This document shows, piece after piece, positions 1 to 7,728 of a stretch of DNA of 38,104 nucleotides (positions within the stretch are counted from its first letter, which is position 1; each line of letters starts with the position of its first letter). The translations under genes and the position numbers were made by a program. The notes under the pieces are model-generated. The model searched no databases. It saw only the letters and a list, made by a program, of their open reading frames with translations, and was not told the origin of the DNA. Where the stretch lies: NCBI GenBank assembly GCA_963591145.1, contig CAVARE010000032.1, positions 1 to 38,104 on the forward strand, in the 5' to 3' direction. The DNA comes from RGIG5612 sp963591145 (GTDB lineage Bacteria; Bacillota; Clostridia; Lachnospirales; Lachnospiraceae).

Positions 1-108
1 TGAAATTTATTTGAAATTTCAGGGATGGTTTATACTGTTCAATTATCAATGTTCTCTTGCTTGCCCTGTCGATCCGTTTCATTTCTTCTCGTCAGCGGCA
101 ACTTTCAA

Positions 109-137
109 ATGATAACTCTTCAAGTAAGTTTTGTCAA
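109..137 (-). promoter_or_regulatory. strong rRNA-type promoter reading out of the left edge
   Basis: On the minus strand TTGACA (132-137) and TATCAT (109-114) are separated by exactly 17 bases, with a long A/T tract upstream of the -35 (about 138-190) like an UP element. Downstream, at about 1-60, the transcript would contain a segment ACATTGATAATTGAACAG that resembles the leader just before 16S rRNA in Firmicutes (compare the B. subtilis CTTTGAAAACTAAACAAG segment). I infer an rRNA operon starting just outside the window. The 16S gene itself is not in view. Confidence 0.55.
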
Positions 138-424
138 CAACTTTTTTATTTTATTTTCAACTTTCTTTTTGTTATCATTTCTCGCTGCATTGCCCTCAGC
201 GCCGCAGCGACATAATTTATATCACAGTAAACAAATATTGGCTAGTGGATAATTCGATTTTTTTACTTTTTTTATCCACTATATTTACATTGTTCTGTAA
301 TCTTTCCACTTTATCGCCTTTTTCTGGTGGATTTGTCACTCCAATTCTGTACTGGACAGCAATTTGCCGGCTGCTTGAAGCATTATGCATAATCAGCGGC
401 GCAGGATTCGTTCATGATAAAAAT
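138..424. other. intergenic region without a recognisable gene
   Basis: Between the rRNA-type promoter and the end of the first ABC ATPase no convincing coding sequence is seen. The stretch is T-rich on the plus strand. It contains a perfect 10-bp inverted repeat, TAGTGGATAA (243-252) and TTATCCACTA (272-281), around a T-rich loop. Each arm is one base off a DnaA box (TTATCCACA), but it may equally be a terminator for the leftward ABC operon. No U-run follows it. Confidence 0.4.
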
Positions 425-1165
425 TCACGATTCATATGTAAATGTCTGCAGGAATTTCTTAAGTCTGTCTGTCTTAGGGTTATCAAAAAATTCCTGTGGG
501 GTACCTTCTTCTACGATCCTGCCGCCATCAAGGAAGATCATGCGGTCAGCTACTGCTCTGGCAAACTGCATCTCATGTGTAACGATTACCATGGTACGAC
601 CTTCTCTGGCAAGTGAAAGAACAACGTCAAGAACCTCTCTTACCATCTCAGGATCTAATGCGGCTGTAATCTCATCAAGGAGCAATACCTCCGGATGCAT
701 TATAAGAGCCCTTACAATGGCAACTCGCTGCTTCTGTCCTCCAGAGAGTTGTCTCGGATAATTATCCTTCTTGGCAGACAAACCTACCCTTTCCAGAAGT
801 GCCAGGGCTTCCTGCGTCACTTCGCCTTTTTTTCTCTTTTTTACCTTGACCGGTGCCAGGGTAACATTCTGCAGTATAGTCTTGTGTGGGAACAGATCGT
901 AGCTCTGGAAAACCATTCCCAGCTTCTCGCGGCTCTTATTATTCTTAACCTTAGAAGGATTTATAACATCACCGTCAAGCAGGACTTCGCCGTCTTGAAT
1001 ATTTTCAAGACCATTCAGGCACCTGAGGAACGTGCTCTTACCACATCCCGACGGTCCTACTATTACTACAACCTCACCTTTTTTTATGCTCATATTGATG
1101 CCGTCAAGCACAACCAGGTCGTCAAATTTTTTCGTTAAATTATGTATAGTTAATATCTCATCCAT
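425..1165 (-). CDS. polar amino acid ABC transporter, ATP-binding protein (GlnQ/TcyC type)
   Basis: ATPase that powers amino acid import by the two permeases encoded just upstream. Visible motifs: Walker A GPSGCGKST near residue 37, Q-loop in VFQSYDLFPH, signature LSGGQKQRV, Walker B VLLLDEITAALD, and the switch His in IVTHEMQF. Length (246 residues) fits the family. An in-frame TTG (1192) and ATG (1177) lie upstream but have no ribosome site; the ATG at 1165 puts the start at MDEILTIHNL as in homologues, with only a weak GAGA behind it. It is the last gene of the sulfur-amino-acid uptake locus, 172 bases after the permease. The Walker B is DEITAALD rather than the common DEPTSALD. Substrate cannot be read from this subunit; Cys/cystine is inferred from the Cys/Met leader of the locus. 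Confidence 0.9.
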   Translation of the reverse strand: MDEILTIHNLTKKFDDLVVLDGINMSIKKGEVVVIVGPSGCGKSTFLRCLNGLENIQDGEVLLDGDVINPSKVKNNKSREKLGMVFQSYDLFPHKTILQNVTLAPVKVKKRKKGEVTQEALALLERVGLSAKKDNYPRQLSGGQKQRVAIVRALIMHPEVLLLDEITAALDPEMVREVLDVVLSLAREGRTMVIVTHEMQFARAVADRMIFLDGGRIVEEGTPQEFFDNPKTDRLKKFLQTFTYES

Positions 1166-1337
1166 ATCAGTTCTCATGTCTTTTAATAACAATACTTTTG
1201 TTATCTGCTCATCTTTATCAATTCTTTATTTACAACGATTCAGATTCAGGTGAAATTTCATATATCAGGCGTGAAATGCTTGCATTTCTAAGACTGATTT
1301 TAAAATTTTATCTGGCGAAATATCCACATGAACAAAA

Positions 1338-2006
1338 TTAATTTTCCCACTTTTTCTCCAGATATTTAGATAACTGGCTGATAGGCCAGCATGCTATAAA
1401 GTAGAGGATTAATACAGTCGCAAATATTCCAAAGGCAGCATTAGGTGATGCCTTTCTATTTGCCTCTATTATCTGCTGACCTACCTTCAGTACCTCCACA
1501 ATTCCTATCATCATGACAAGACTGGTTGTCTTGATCATTCTGGTTATCAGGTTGATCGACAGAGGTATCATTCTTCTGATGATCTGGGGAATGATAATAT
1601 ATATATATGTCTGCAGCGTGGTAAGACCCAGAGCCTTACTTGATTCGTATTGAATAGTAGGGATGCTGATCAATGCGCCTCTTACCAGATCGGCCATCTC
1701 GGCTGTGCCCCAGAAGGAAAATACAATTATCGATGCGGCTTCTGCTGAAATGTTGATTCCCAGCGCTCGCGTCGCACCGAAGTATACTATGAACAGCAGC
1801 ACCAGCTGCGGCATGATTCGGACAATCTCGAGATATACTCTCGTGATTGCATTTATTATGCGATTATTCATCGTCATAAGCATTCCGACAATAATGCCCA
1901 GGATAATGCTGATTACTACTGATATAAGACTTATCTTAAGCGCAACTAACAGGCCGCCCAGAAGTCTTACCATATTGCTGCCTTTAAATAAAACTTCAAA
2001 TCCCAT
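1338..2006 (-). CDS. polar amino acid ABC transporter, membrane permease (HisM/GlnP family)
   Basis: Integral membrane subunit, 222 residues, of the polar amino acid (PAAT) class. Hydrophobic segments lie at about 15-40, 55-80, 85-110 and 185-210. The EAA loop that contacts the ATPase is present as ESSKALGLTTLQTYIYIIIPQIIRRMIP, with the conserved A-L-G. The ATG start has GGAG eight bases upstream, located inside the end of the preceding permease gene, so the two are translationally linked with a 3-base gap. It probably pairs with the 2010-2669 product as a heterodimer. Both permeases precede the ATPase gene on the same strand. Confidence 0.9.
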   Translation of the reverse strand: MGFEVLFKGSNMVRLLGGLLVALKISLISVVISIILGIIVGMLMTMNNRIINAITRVYLEIVRIMPQLVLLFIVYFGATRALGINISAEAASIIVFSFWGTAEMADLVRGALISIPTIQYESSKALGLTTLQTYIYIIIPQIIRRMIPLSINLITRMIKTTSLVMMIGIVEVLKVGQQIIEANRKASPNAAFGIFATVLILYFIACWPISQLSKYLEKKWEN

Positions 2007-2009
2007 AAA

Positions 2010-2669
2010 TTACGCTCCAAACATCTTAAATCTAGACTTCTTCTCCCATATGGTACCTGCAACAGATACAGGAAGAAGCATGATAACATAAGCTATTACA
2101 AGCATCACCAGACATTCAACTGTGTTGTAGTGCAGTCCGATCAGATCCTTGGCCGTGAACATCAGGTCCATGAGGCTGATAGCGGAAAATACGCTGGTCT
2201 CCTTCAGTAGGAAAATAACATTTGCCACTATTCCTGGGATACTTATGGTAAAGGCCTGAGGAAGGACTACATCCATGAATATCTGATATTTTGACATGCC
2301 CAGCGCATATGCGCTCTCGCTCTGCGTAACTGGAATAGAATCCAGACCACTTCTGAAGGTTTCTGCCATATAGCTGCCGCCTAGAAGTCCCAAACCTACG
2401 GCACCGCAGACCTCGGCAGATATGGAGATGCCGATCTTAGGCAGTGCAAAGTACAAAAAGAACAGCTGCACTAAGAGCGGAGTGTTACGAAATATCTCTA
2501 CATATATTCTCGCCACTGCATTTAAGAATGGAATCTTAAAATGCAATATAAAAGCCACCACGATGCCCAGCACGATTGATATGGCAATTCCTATCCAGCC
2601 TATTTTAACTGTAAGCACAAATGCCTCTTCATAGAGAGGCAAATATGTGTTAATTATTTCAAAATCCAT
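2010..2669 (-). CDS. polar amino acid ABC transporter, membrane permease
   Basis: Second PAAT permease, 219 residues. The EAA loop reads ESAYALGMSKYQIFMDVVLPQAFTISIPG. The N-terminal half carries the family segment IYVEIFRNTPLLVQLFF (R-N-T-P-L-L-V-Q is nearly invariant). Membrane segments lie at about 15-45, 60-80, 85-105, 145-165 and 185-205. The ATG has no obvious ribosome site in the A/T-rich sequence before it. Upstream is a 191-base gap with hairpins after metI; no clear promoter was found there, so read-through from the binding-protein promoter is the simplest reading. Its likely binding protein is the SBP_bac_3 half of the fusion at 4583-6283, as no other SBP gene is in the locus. Confidence 0.88.
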   Translation of the reverse strand: MDFEIINTYLPLYEEAFVLTVKIGWIGIAISIVLGIVVAFILHFKIPFLNAVARIYVEIFRNTPLLVQLFFLYFALPKIGISISAEVCGAVGLGLLGGSYMAETFRSGLDSIPVTQSESAYALGMSKYQIFMDVVLPQAFTISIPGIVANVIFLLKETSVFSAISLMDLMFTAKDLIGLHYNTVECLVMLVIAYVIMLLPVSVAGTIWEKKSRFKMFGA

Positions 2670-2860
2670 AATGTAATTTTTTATTATTCAAAGCCATTCA
2701 AAACTGCTTATCTGCTTGAACACAAGCATTCGCAGTAAGCTGTTTTGTTTTGTCATGTATCCGTAAGGAGCTGCCTGCGGCAAGTTCTCCGTAATGGTTA
2801 GTTATTCTAAATAGTCACGCTCTTTATTTGCACCATGAGCAAACTTCCAGATTACTATAT
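2670..2860 (-). other. intercistronic region with hairpins between metI and the amino acid permeases
   Basis: No gene seen. On the minus strand there are a GC-rich hairpin with arms GGAG/CTCC and TGCC/GGCA near 2768-2795, and a longer stem built from AAAAC/GTTTT, GCTT/AAGC and TGCTTG/CAAGCA at about 2698-2748. Neither is followed by a U-run on the transcribed strand, so they look like processing or stabilising hairpins rather than terminators. No TTGACA-like -35 with a matching -10 was found, so the two transporters may share one transcript. Confidence 0.35.
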
Positions 2861-3523
2861 TCATCGTTTCCTATGGTCAAGCTTGGCTGCGACCTTGGTT
2901 CCAATATATTGAATAATCTGGAAAATGATGATCAGCAGGATAACTGTAACAATCATAATATCCGTCTGCCATCTATAATATCCATATCTGACTGCGATGT
3001 CGCCCAGTCCGCCGCCGCCGACTGTTCCTGACATTGCTGAATATCCCAGCAAAAGTCCAGTTGTGATCGTAAAGCCTGTGATAAGTGAGGTCTTGGCCTC
3101 TACAAGCATAACCTTCATGATGATCTGCATGTTGCTGGCGCCCATGGACTTAGCTGCCTCAATAACACCGGCGTCGACTTCATTGAGTGAAGATTCGACT
3201 ACCCTGGCAATGTAAGGTGCCGCGCAGATTACAAGCGGAACGATGGTTGCCGTAGAGCCGTAGCTCTTGCCGACGATCAGTCTTGTAAATGGGATTAGAA
3301 GAATCAAGAGAATCAGGAACGGAACGCTCCGGACAATATTGCAGACAAAATCTCCGATTCTATAAATAATCTTATTAGGTTTTAAGCCGTTTTCATTTGA
3401 CACATTCAGGAGCACTCCGAGAGGTAATCCGATCACGTATCCTATAATCGTAGACACAAGAGTCATATATAATGTATCTCTTATGCCCTCTAAAAGCATT
3501 TCTATAACCTGCTCATCAAACAT
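2861..3523 (-). CDS. metI: methionine ABC transporter permease MetI
   Basis: Membrane subunit of the D/L-methionine importer, 220 residues. The family pattern is clear: N-terminal IRDTLYMTLVSTIIGYVIGLPLG, then FVCNIVRSVPFLILLILLIPFTR (the R-S-x-P-F motif of MetI), and the EAA loop EAAKSMGASNMQIIMKVMLVEA. Five hydrophobic segments are visible. The start overlaps the end of metN by 8 bases, so the two are translationally coupled. Together with MetN and the NlpA half of the fused binding protein this forms a complete methionine-type importer. Confidence 0.95.
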   Translation of the reverse strand: MFDEQVIEMLLEGIRDTLYMTLVSTIIGYVIGLPLGVLLNVSNENGLKPNKIIYRIGDFVCNIVRSVPFLILLILLIPFTRLIVGKSYGSTATIVPLVICAAPYIARVVESSLNEVDAGVIEAAKSMGASNMQIIMKVMLVEAKTSLITGFTITTGLLLGYSAMSGTVGGGGLGDIAVRYGYYRWQTDIMIVTVILLIIIFQIIQYIGTKVAAKLDHRKR

Positions 3524-4532
3524 TTTCGTTTACCTCCGTTACCGCCAGACCATTTTCCTCTAAGTATGCAATGATATTTTCCTGCAGCTGCCTGCCTTCA
3601 GGAAGACTTAATATCATCTCACCTACAGCCTTGCCGCCTACATTTCTTGTATTGGCCATCATGATATTAACCGGTGCGCCAAATTTAAGAATTACATTGG
3701 AGATAACTGGCTCTAAAGCTGAATTCTCACCAAATACAATTCGGATCTGTCTGGTTGTCTCAAGCTGTGCAAGCGGTGTATATCCGGCTTCCTTCTTGTT
3801 GGATATAAGCTCCCTCGCTGCATCTGATTCAGGATTTTTAAATACCTTCTCGACATCACCGACTTCTACCAGTCTGCCGCTGTCAATGATTGCGACTTTA
3901 TTGCAAATCTCGGTCACAACAGACATTTGATGAGTAATAATAACTATCGTGATACCCATCTCTTCATTTATTCTTTTAAGAAGTGTCAGAATGGCATCTG
4001 TGGTCTGCGGATCCAACGCACTGGTGGCCTCATCACATAACAGGATCTTAGGATTAGTTGCAAGGGCTCTGGCTATAGCAACCCTCTGCTTCTGTCCGCC
4101 TGACAACTGGGATGAATAAGCCTTTTCCTTGTCCTCGAGGCTGACCATTCTAAGGAGCTCGCGTGCCTTTTCTCGCGCTTCCTTCTTCTTAACGCCTGTT
4201 ATCTCCAGTGGAAAACATACATTATCAAGAACATTTTTCTGCTCTAAGAGATTAAAATTCTGGAATATCATTCCAATCTCGCTTCTCTTTTTTCTGAGCT
4301 CTTTTTCAGAAAGACTCGAAAGGTCAACCCCATCTACAAGCACCTGACCTTCTGTTGGCTTCTCCAGATAATTAATCGACCTGACAAGAGTACTCTTGCC
4401 GGCGCCTGACATACCGATAATTCCGAATATATCGCCTTTTTCAATGTTCAGATTAATTCCATCCAGAGCAACTATCGAATTTCCCTTAATTTCAAATTTC
4501 TTCGACAGATTCTTAATCTCAATCTCACTCAT
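3516..4532 (-). CDS. metN: methionine ABC transporter ATP-binding protein MetN with NIL domain
   Basis: ATPase of the methionine importer, 338 residues. Walker A GMSGAGKST at residues 40-48, signature LSGGQKQRVAIARAL, Walker B ILLCDEATSALDP and switch His in IITHQM are intact. Residues about 255-338 form the C-terminal NIL (ferredoxin-like) domain (IRIVFGENSALEPVISNVIL, AVGEMILSLPEG), which in E. coli MetN binds methionine and inhibits transport, so feedback control by substrate is expected. The gene lies 50 bases after the fused binding-protein gene, separated from it by a perfect 11-bp hairpin, and overlaps metI by 8 bases. The ribosome site is weak. Confidence 0.95.
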   Translation of the reverse strand: MSEIEIKNLSKKFEIKGNSIVALDGINLNIEKGDIFGIIGMSGAGKSTLVRSINYLEKPTEGQVLVDGVDLSSLSEKELRKKRSEIGMIFQNFNLLEQKNVLDNVCFPLEITGVKKKEAREKARELLRMVSLEDKEKAYSSQLSGGQKQRVAIARALATNPKILLCDEATSALDPQTTDAILTLLKRINEEMGITIVIITHQMSVVTEICNKVAIIDSGRLVEVGDVEKVFKNPESDAARELISNKKEAGYTPLAQLETTRQIRIVFGENSALEPVISNVILKFGAPVNIMMANTRNVGGKAVGEMILSLPEGRQLQENIIAYLEENGLAVTEVNENV

Positions 4533-4544
4533 CTTTTTACCAAT

Positions 4545-4570
4545 AGAGAGGACTTAAATAAGTCCTCTCT
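4545..4570 (-). terminator. perfect hairpin between the binding-protein gene and metN
   Basis: AGAGAGGACTT (4545-4555) and AAGTCCTCTCT (4560-4570) form an 11-bp stem with a 4-base loop. On the transcribed minus strand it is followed by ATTGGT, not a U-run, so it is unlikely to terminate efficiently. A 3'-end-protecting or processing hairpin would raise binding protein over transporter, as is usual for ABC importers. Confidence 0.6.
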
Positions 4571-4582
4571 GCCTTTCAAAAT

Positions 4583-6283
4583 TTATTCTTCGTAGAATAC
4601 AACTGCACCATCGTAGTTTTCTTCAATGAACTGCTTGATCTCATCTGATCTGAGCACTGCTACCAATGCCTGAATCTTATCGCTGGTCTCATTGCCTTCG
4701 TATACTACAACAACGTTAACATATGTCTGAGCTGCAACTGAATCAGTTGATTCATATGCGATTGAATCCTGTCCTACTGAGTAACCTGCCTCAAGAGCAT
4801 AGTTACCATTTAGTACTACATATGAAACTTCGTTAATAACTCTTGCAACCTGTGCTGCTTCAAGCTCAACAAATTCAATGTTGTATGGATTCTCTGCAAT
4901 ATCGTTAACTGTGGCCGTAAGACCTGCACCATCCTTCAGTGTAATGATTCCATTATCCTGAAGTAATAACAATGCTCTTGCTTCATTAGTTGTATCGTTA
5001 GGGATTGCAATCGAATCACCCTCTGCGATGTCATCTAAGCTGCTCTTTGTTCCCGGGTAAATACCAAATGGCTCATAGTGAATCTTACCTGCTGCCACAA
5101 GATGCGTTCCCTGCTCCTCGTTGAAGCTCTCTAAATATGGTACGTGTTCTACATAATTGGCATCGAACTCTCCAGATTCTACCACAAGGTTAGGCTGAAC
5201 GTAATCCTCAAATTCTACAATATCAAGCTCATAACCATAATCTTTAAGAATTTCTGCTGCTTTTTCCAGAATCTGTGCATGTGGGATAGGTGATGCAGCG
5301 ATTGTAATGGTCTCTCCGTTGCCAGGAACGATGTCATCTAATGAGATTGCTAATGTAGAATCTGCCTCTGCCGCTTCGGCTGACTCTGTGTCTTCTGTTA
5401 CTGCTGCATCCTCTGTTGTCTCAGCTACACCACCTTCAATAACAAGTGTATCCTCATAGTCTGTACCATAGGTTTCAACGAGAGTTGCCTCATAATCAGC
5501 ATGGAAGAAATTCTCTTCGCCAAGATTTGCGATTTCTTCATTTAACCAGTCAAGCAATGTTGTGTTACCCTTTGTAACTGCAGGTGCGATGGTGTCCTGG
5601 CTGCCTACTGAAGGGATGCCTACTGTATAGCCCTCATTTTCAAGAGAGAAAGCGATAACTTCCGTGTTATCATTTGCCCATGCAACGCCTGTTCCGTTCT
5701 CAAATGCTGTCTTAGCAGCTGCATATGTGTCAAATTTCTGAAGCTTGATGTCCGGATATTCCTTCTCAAGATATGTCTCGGCTGTCGTTCCTGAAATAAC
5801 GATGATCTGATCGTCAGCGCCGATCTGATCAAGGCTCTCAATTACGTTATCATCATGTGAAACAACGCCCAATGCTACGTTCATATAAGGTGATGCGAAG
5901 TCAACCTTCTCTGCGCGCTCCTCTGTAACCGTGAAGTTGGCCAGAATGATGTCGACCTTGCCAGTCTCGAGATATTCTACTCTATTGGCAGCCTCTGTAG
6001 AAACGTAATTGACCTCAACTCCGAGATCCTCGCCGATTCTCTCTGCAAAATAAATGTCATATCCCTGATAGTCACCGTTCTCGTCAACATATCCAAATGG
6101 ATATTTGTCTGAGAATACTCCGATGTTGATCGTTCCGCTCTCCTTGATCTCATCAAGAGTTCTGAAAACTCCGCTGCCTGCATCCTCTGATGCACTTACG
6201 ACGCCGGCACCTGCGAGTGTTGTCACGCCAAGTGCCAATGCAGCAACACTGGTTAATAGTCGTTTTGCTAAATTCTTTTTCAT
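4583..6283 (-). CDS. fused double substrate-binding protein: SBP_bac_3 domain plus MetQ/NlpA domain
   Basis: 566-residue exported protein made of two complete binding proteins. Residues 1-32 are a signal peptide ending in VSA-SE. Residues about 40-280 are an SBP_bac_3 (polar amino acid) domain: SGTINIGVFSDKYPFGYVDE, GYDIYFAERIGEDLGV, VDIILANFTVTEERAEKVDFASPY. Residues 285-320 are an acidic Ala/Glu/Thr linker. Residues about 322-566 are a MetQ/NlpA domain: IAASPIPHAQILEKA, FDANYVEHVPYLESF, IHYEPFGIYPGT, VVLNGNYALEAG. Each family is normally a separate protein of about 260-280 residues. The signal peptide has no lipobox Cys, unusual for a Gram-positive binding protein. The ATG has GAGGA eight bases upstream. 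The neighbours are exactly the two transporters these domains would feed (MetNI, and PAAT permeases with ATPase). I infer that one polypeptide serves both; ligands are inferred as methionine and cysteine/cystine from the leader codons. Confidence 0.9.
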   Translation of the reverse strand: MKKNLAKRLLTSVAALALGVTTLAGAGVVSASEDAGSGVFRTLDEIKESGTINIGVFSDKYPFGYVDENGDYQGYDIYFAERIGEDLGVEVNYVSTEAANRVEYLETGKVDIILANFTVTEERAEKVDFASPYMNVALGVVSHDDNVIESLDQIGADDQIIVISGTTAETYLEKEYPDIKLQKFDTYAAAKTAFENGTGVAWANDNTEVIAFSLENEGYTVGIPSVGSQDTIAPAVTKGNTTLLDWLNEEIANLGEENFFHADYEATLVETYGTDYEDTLVIEGGVAETTEDAAVTEDTESAEAAEADSTLAISLDDIVPGNGETITIAASPIPHAQILEKAAEILKDYGYELDIVEFEDYVQPNLVVESGEFDANYVEHVPYLESFNEEQGTHLVAAGKIHYEPFGIYPGTKSSLDDIAEGDSIAIPNDTTNEARALLLLQDNGIITLKDGAGLTATVNDIAENPYNIEFVELEAAQVARVINEVSYVVLNGNYALEAGYSVGQDSIAYESTDSVAAQTYVNVVVVYEGNETSDKIQALVAVLRSDEIKQFIEENYDGAVVFYEE

Positions 6284-6329
6284 AATTTAATCCTCGTTTC
6301 CTGTTTAAACTTTATTTTAAAGTTCGCTC

Positions 6330-6348
6330 GCGTGCCGAAGCGGCACGC
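6330..6348 (-). repeat. short GC hairpin upstream of the fused binding-protein gene
   Basis: GCGTGCCG and CGGCACGC form an 8-bp perfect stem with a 3-base loop, 47 bases before the start codon and downstream of the attenuator. It may act as an mRNA 5' stabiliser once the attenuator is passed. Its arms equal the outermost arms (GTGCCG/CGGCAC) of the palindromic repeat family of this window, so it could be an extreme deletion remnant; coincidence is also possible. Confidence 0.4.
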
Positions 6349-6391
6349 AGCAAAATTTCGTTACTAATGTCAGCATTTTTCGTCGGACGCT

Positions 6392-6427
6392 AAAAATGCC
6401 TGGGACTTTTATTATACTCCCAGGCAT
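6392..6427 (-). terminator. attenuator terminator of the sulfur-amino-acid uptake locus
   Basis: On the minus strand the 10-base arm ATGCCTGGGA (6418-6427) pairs perfectly with TCCCAGGCAT (6396-6405) and is followed by UUUUU, an intrinsic terminator lying between the leader peptide stop and the binding-protein gene. Its 5' arm can alternatively pair with CTCCCAGGCA at 6497-6506, inside the leader peptide reading frame, giving a 10-bp antiterminator that excludes the terminator. Downstream, AAAAATGC can pair with the 3' arm and U-run (GCATTTTT). Confidence 0.85.
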
Positions 6428-6448
6428 TGGCTACAATCAAATCTTGTA

Positions 6449-6562
6449 TTATCTGCAGATGCATGACAAATGTGCCACACACCCGGCCATCTTATCTGCC
6501 TGGGAGAATAGCATTCGACACATACACATACATTTTGTGGATCTGGATGTTGTCTTATTCAT
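6449..6562 (-). CDS. Cys/Met-rich leader peptide of the uptake locus
   Basis: A 37-codon reading frame with ATG at 6562 and a strong AAAGGAG eight bases upstream (6571-6577). The product has six Cys and five Met (counting the start), with the run KCMCMCRM at residues 10-17. The antiterminator strand (6497-6506) starts at the third base of codon 19. With a ribosome front edge about 15-16 bases ahead of the P site, a ribosome waiting for Cys or Met at codons 11-15 would leave that strand free, while one moving further would cover it. This matches ribosome-mediated attenuation that senses charged tRNA-Cys and tRNA-Met. The gene is far below usual annotation thresholds. Function is inference; the frame, ribosome site and pairing are seen directly. 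Confidence 0.8.
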   Translation of the reverse strand: MNKTTSRSTKCMCMCRMLFSQADKMAGCVAHLSCICR

Positions 6563-6593
6563 CTGTCTTGCTCCTTTCGCTTAAGTTGGCGAT

Positions 6594-6622
6594 ATAGTAC
6601 ACCTGTTATCCTAGTATGTCAA
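6594..6622 (-). promoter_or_regulatory. promoter of the sulfur-amino-acid uptake locus
   Basis: TTGACA (6617-6622) and TACTAT (6594-6599) with a 17-base spacer on the minus strand. Transcription would start near 6587, about 25 bases before the leader peptide ATG. No SAM riboswitch core or T-box sequence (TGGNACCGCG) is present in the 300-base leader. Confidence 0.8.
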
Positions 6623-6732
6623 TAGGTTTTTTATAATATCATAAAACCAACTACCATTGAGTCATCTCATTGCAATGATGACAATCATATTACGTCATAA
6701 TCTTAATTAATATTAACGTTCTAATGCCGCGA

Positions 6733-7728
6733 TTACCGGTCTTCTCGGAAGTAGCTAAGTCCCAGGGATGCCGGCGGCTGGTTCTCTCTCTTGTTGCGCA
6801 TTGATGTGAAGATCAGAACTATGATCGTAACAACATATGGTGCCATCTGGTAGAGTTCCTTGATAGCAAGGTTGGTACCTGATGGAATGAATATATGAAG
6901 AATATATAAACCGCCGAACAGGATTGATGCCCAGATGCTGTGGGCAGGACGCCAGATTGTAAATATTACAAGGGCTATTGCCAGCCATCCTCTGTCACCA
7001 AATGCATCATTTGACCAAACACCGCATGCATAATCCATTACATAATACAGACCGCCCAGGCCTGAAACCATGGCGCCGATACAGGTGGCAATGTATTTGT
7101 ATTTGGTAACATTGATGCCGGCTGCATCAGCTGTGGCAGGATTTTCTCCTACAGATCTTAAGTTAAGTCCCAGCTTGGTATTAAATATAACAATTGATGC
7201 TATAACTGCCATAATAATCGCTGCATATGCCAGGAAGCTGTATGACAGGAAGATCTGTCCGAACCATCCCAGGTCATCAGCAAATGGAAGCTTGGCGCTA
7301 AAATACTGGCTAGTCTTGGACAATGCAATTGATGGAACATCAGCGCCTGACAGCTTAATAAGTGATCCGCCGAAGAAGTTGCCAAATCCAATACCAAATG
7401 TGGTCATGGCAAGACCGGTAACATTCTGATTAGCTCTCAGTGTTACAGTCAGGAAACAATAAATAAGTCCCATAATAAGTGAGCCTGCCAGGCAGCACAG
7501 AAGTGGTATCAGGATGCCCCAGAATGCGCTCATATTCTCGGCTGCAGTCTTGGTCTCATACATAAATGCACCGATAACTCCACAGATACCGCCTACATAC
7601 ATGATGCCGGCCGTACCAAGGTTCAGGTTGCCTGTCTTCTCAGTAAGGGTCTCTCCTACCGCACCATACATCAGCGGCACACCCTGAGAAACAGCACGTG
7701 GAATAAATGAAAGCAAGAAACTAAACAT
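6733..7728 (-). CDS. BMP-type nucleoside ABC transporter permease (NupQ/YufQ family)
   Basis: 331-residue membrane subunit of a ribose/nucleoside-class importer (BPD_transp_2 family). Starts at once with GVPLMYGAVGETLTEKTGNLNLGTAGIMYVGG, the usual start of this subunit, and has the LGLNLRSVGENPATADAAGINV loop that contacts the ATPase. About eight to nine hydrophobic segments. The ATG overlaps the stop of the partner permease by one base (TAATG) and has GGAGG upstream. Last gene of the xpt/BMP operon. Substrate is inferred as purine nucleoside or base from the family and from xpt upstream. Confidence 0.9.
   Translation of the reverse strand: MFSFLLSFIPRAVSQGVPLMYGAVGETLTEKTGNLNLGTAGIMYVGGICGVIGAFMYETKTAAENMSAFWGILIPLLCCLAGSLIMGLIYCFLTVTLRANQNVTGLAMTTFGIGFGNFFGGSLIKLSGADVPSIALSKTSQYFSAKLPFADDLGWFGQIFLSYSFLAYAAIIMAVIASIVIFNTKLGLNLRSVGENPATADAAGINVTKYKYIATCIGAMVSGLGGLYYVMDYACGVWSNDAFGDRGWLAIALVIFTIWRPAHSIWASILFGGLYILHIFIPSGTNLAIKELYQMAPYVVTIIVLIFTSMRNKRENQPPASLGLSYFREDR

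Noticed and set aside
131..616. Plus-strand 161-codon frame at the left edge
   Set aside because: It is partly antisense to the ABC ATPase, is rich in Phe/Leu/Ser from T-rich intergenic DNA and has no ribosome site.
6284..6732. SAM riboswitch or T-box upstream of the methionine transport genes
   Set aside because: Neither the SAM-I core nor a T-box TGGNACCGCG segment is found; the leader is explained by the Cys/Met frame and terminator pair.
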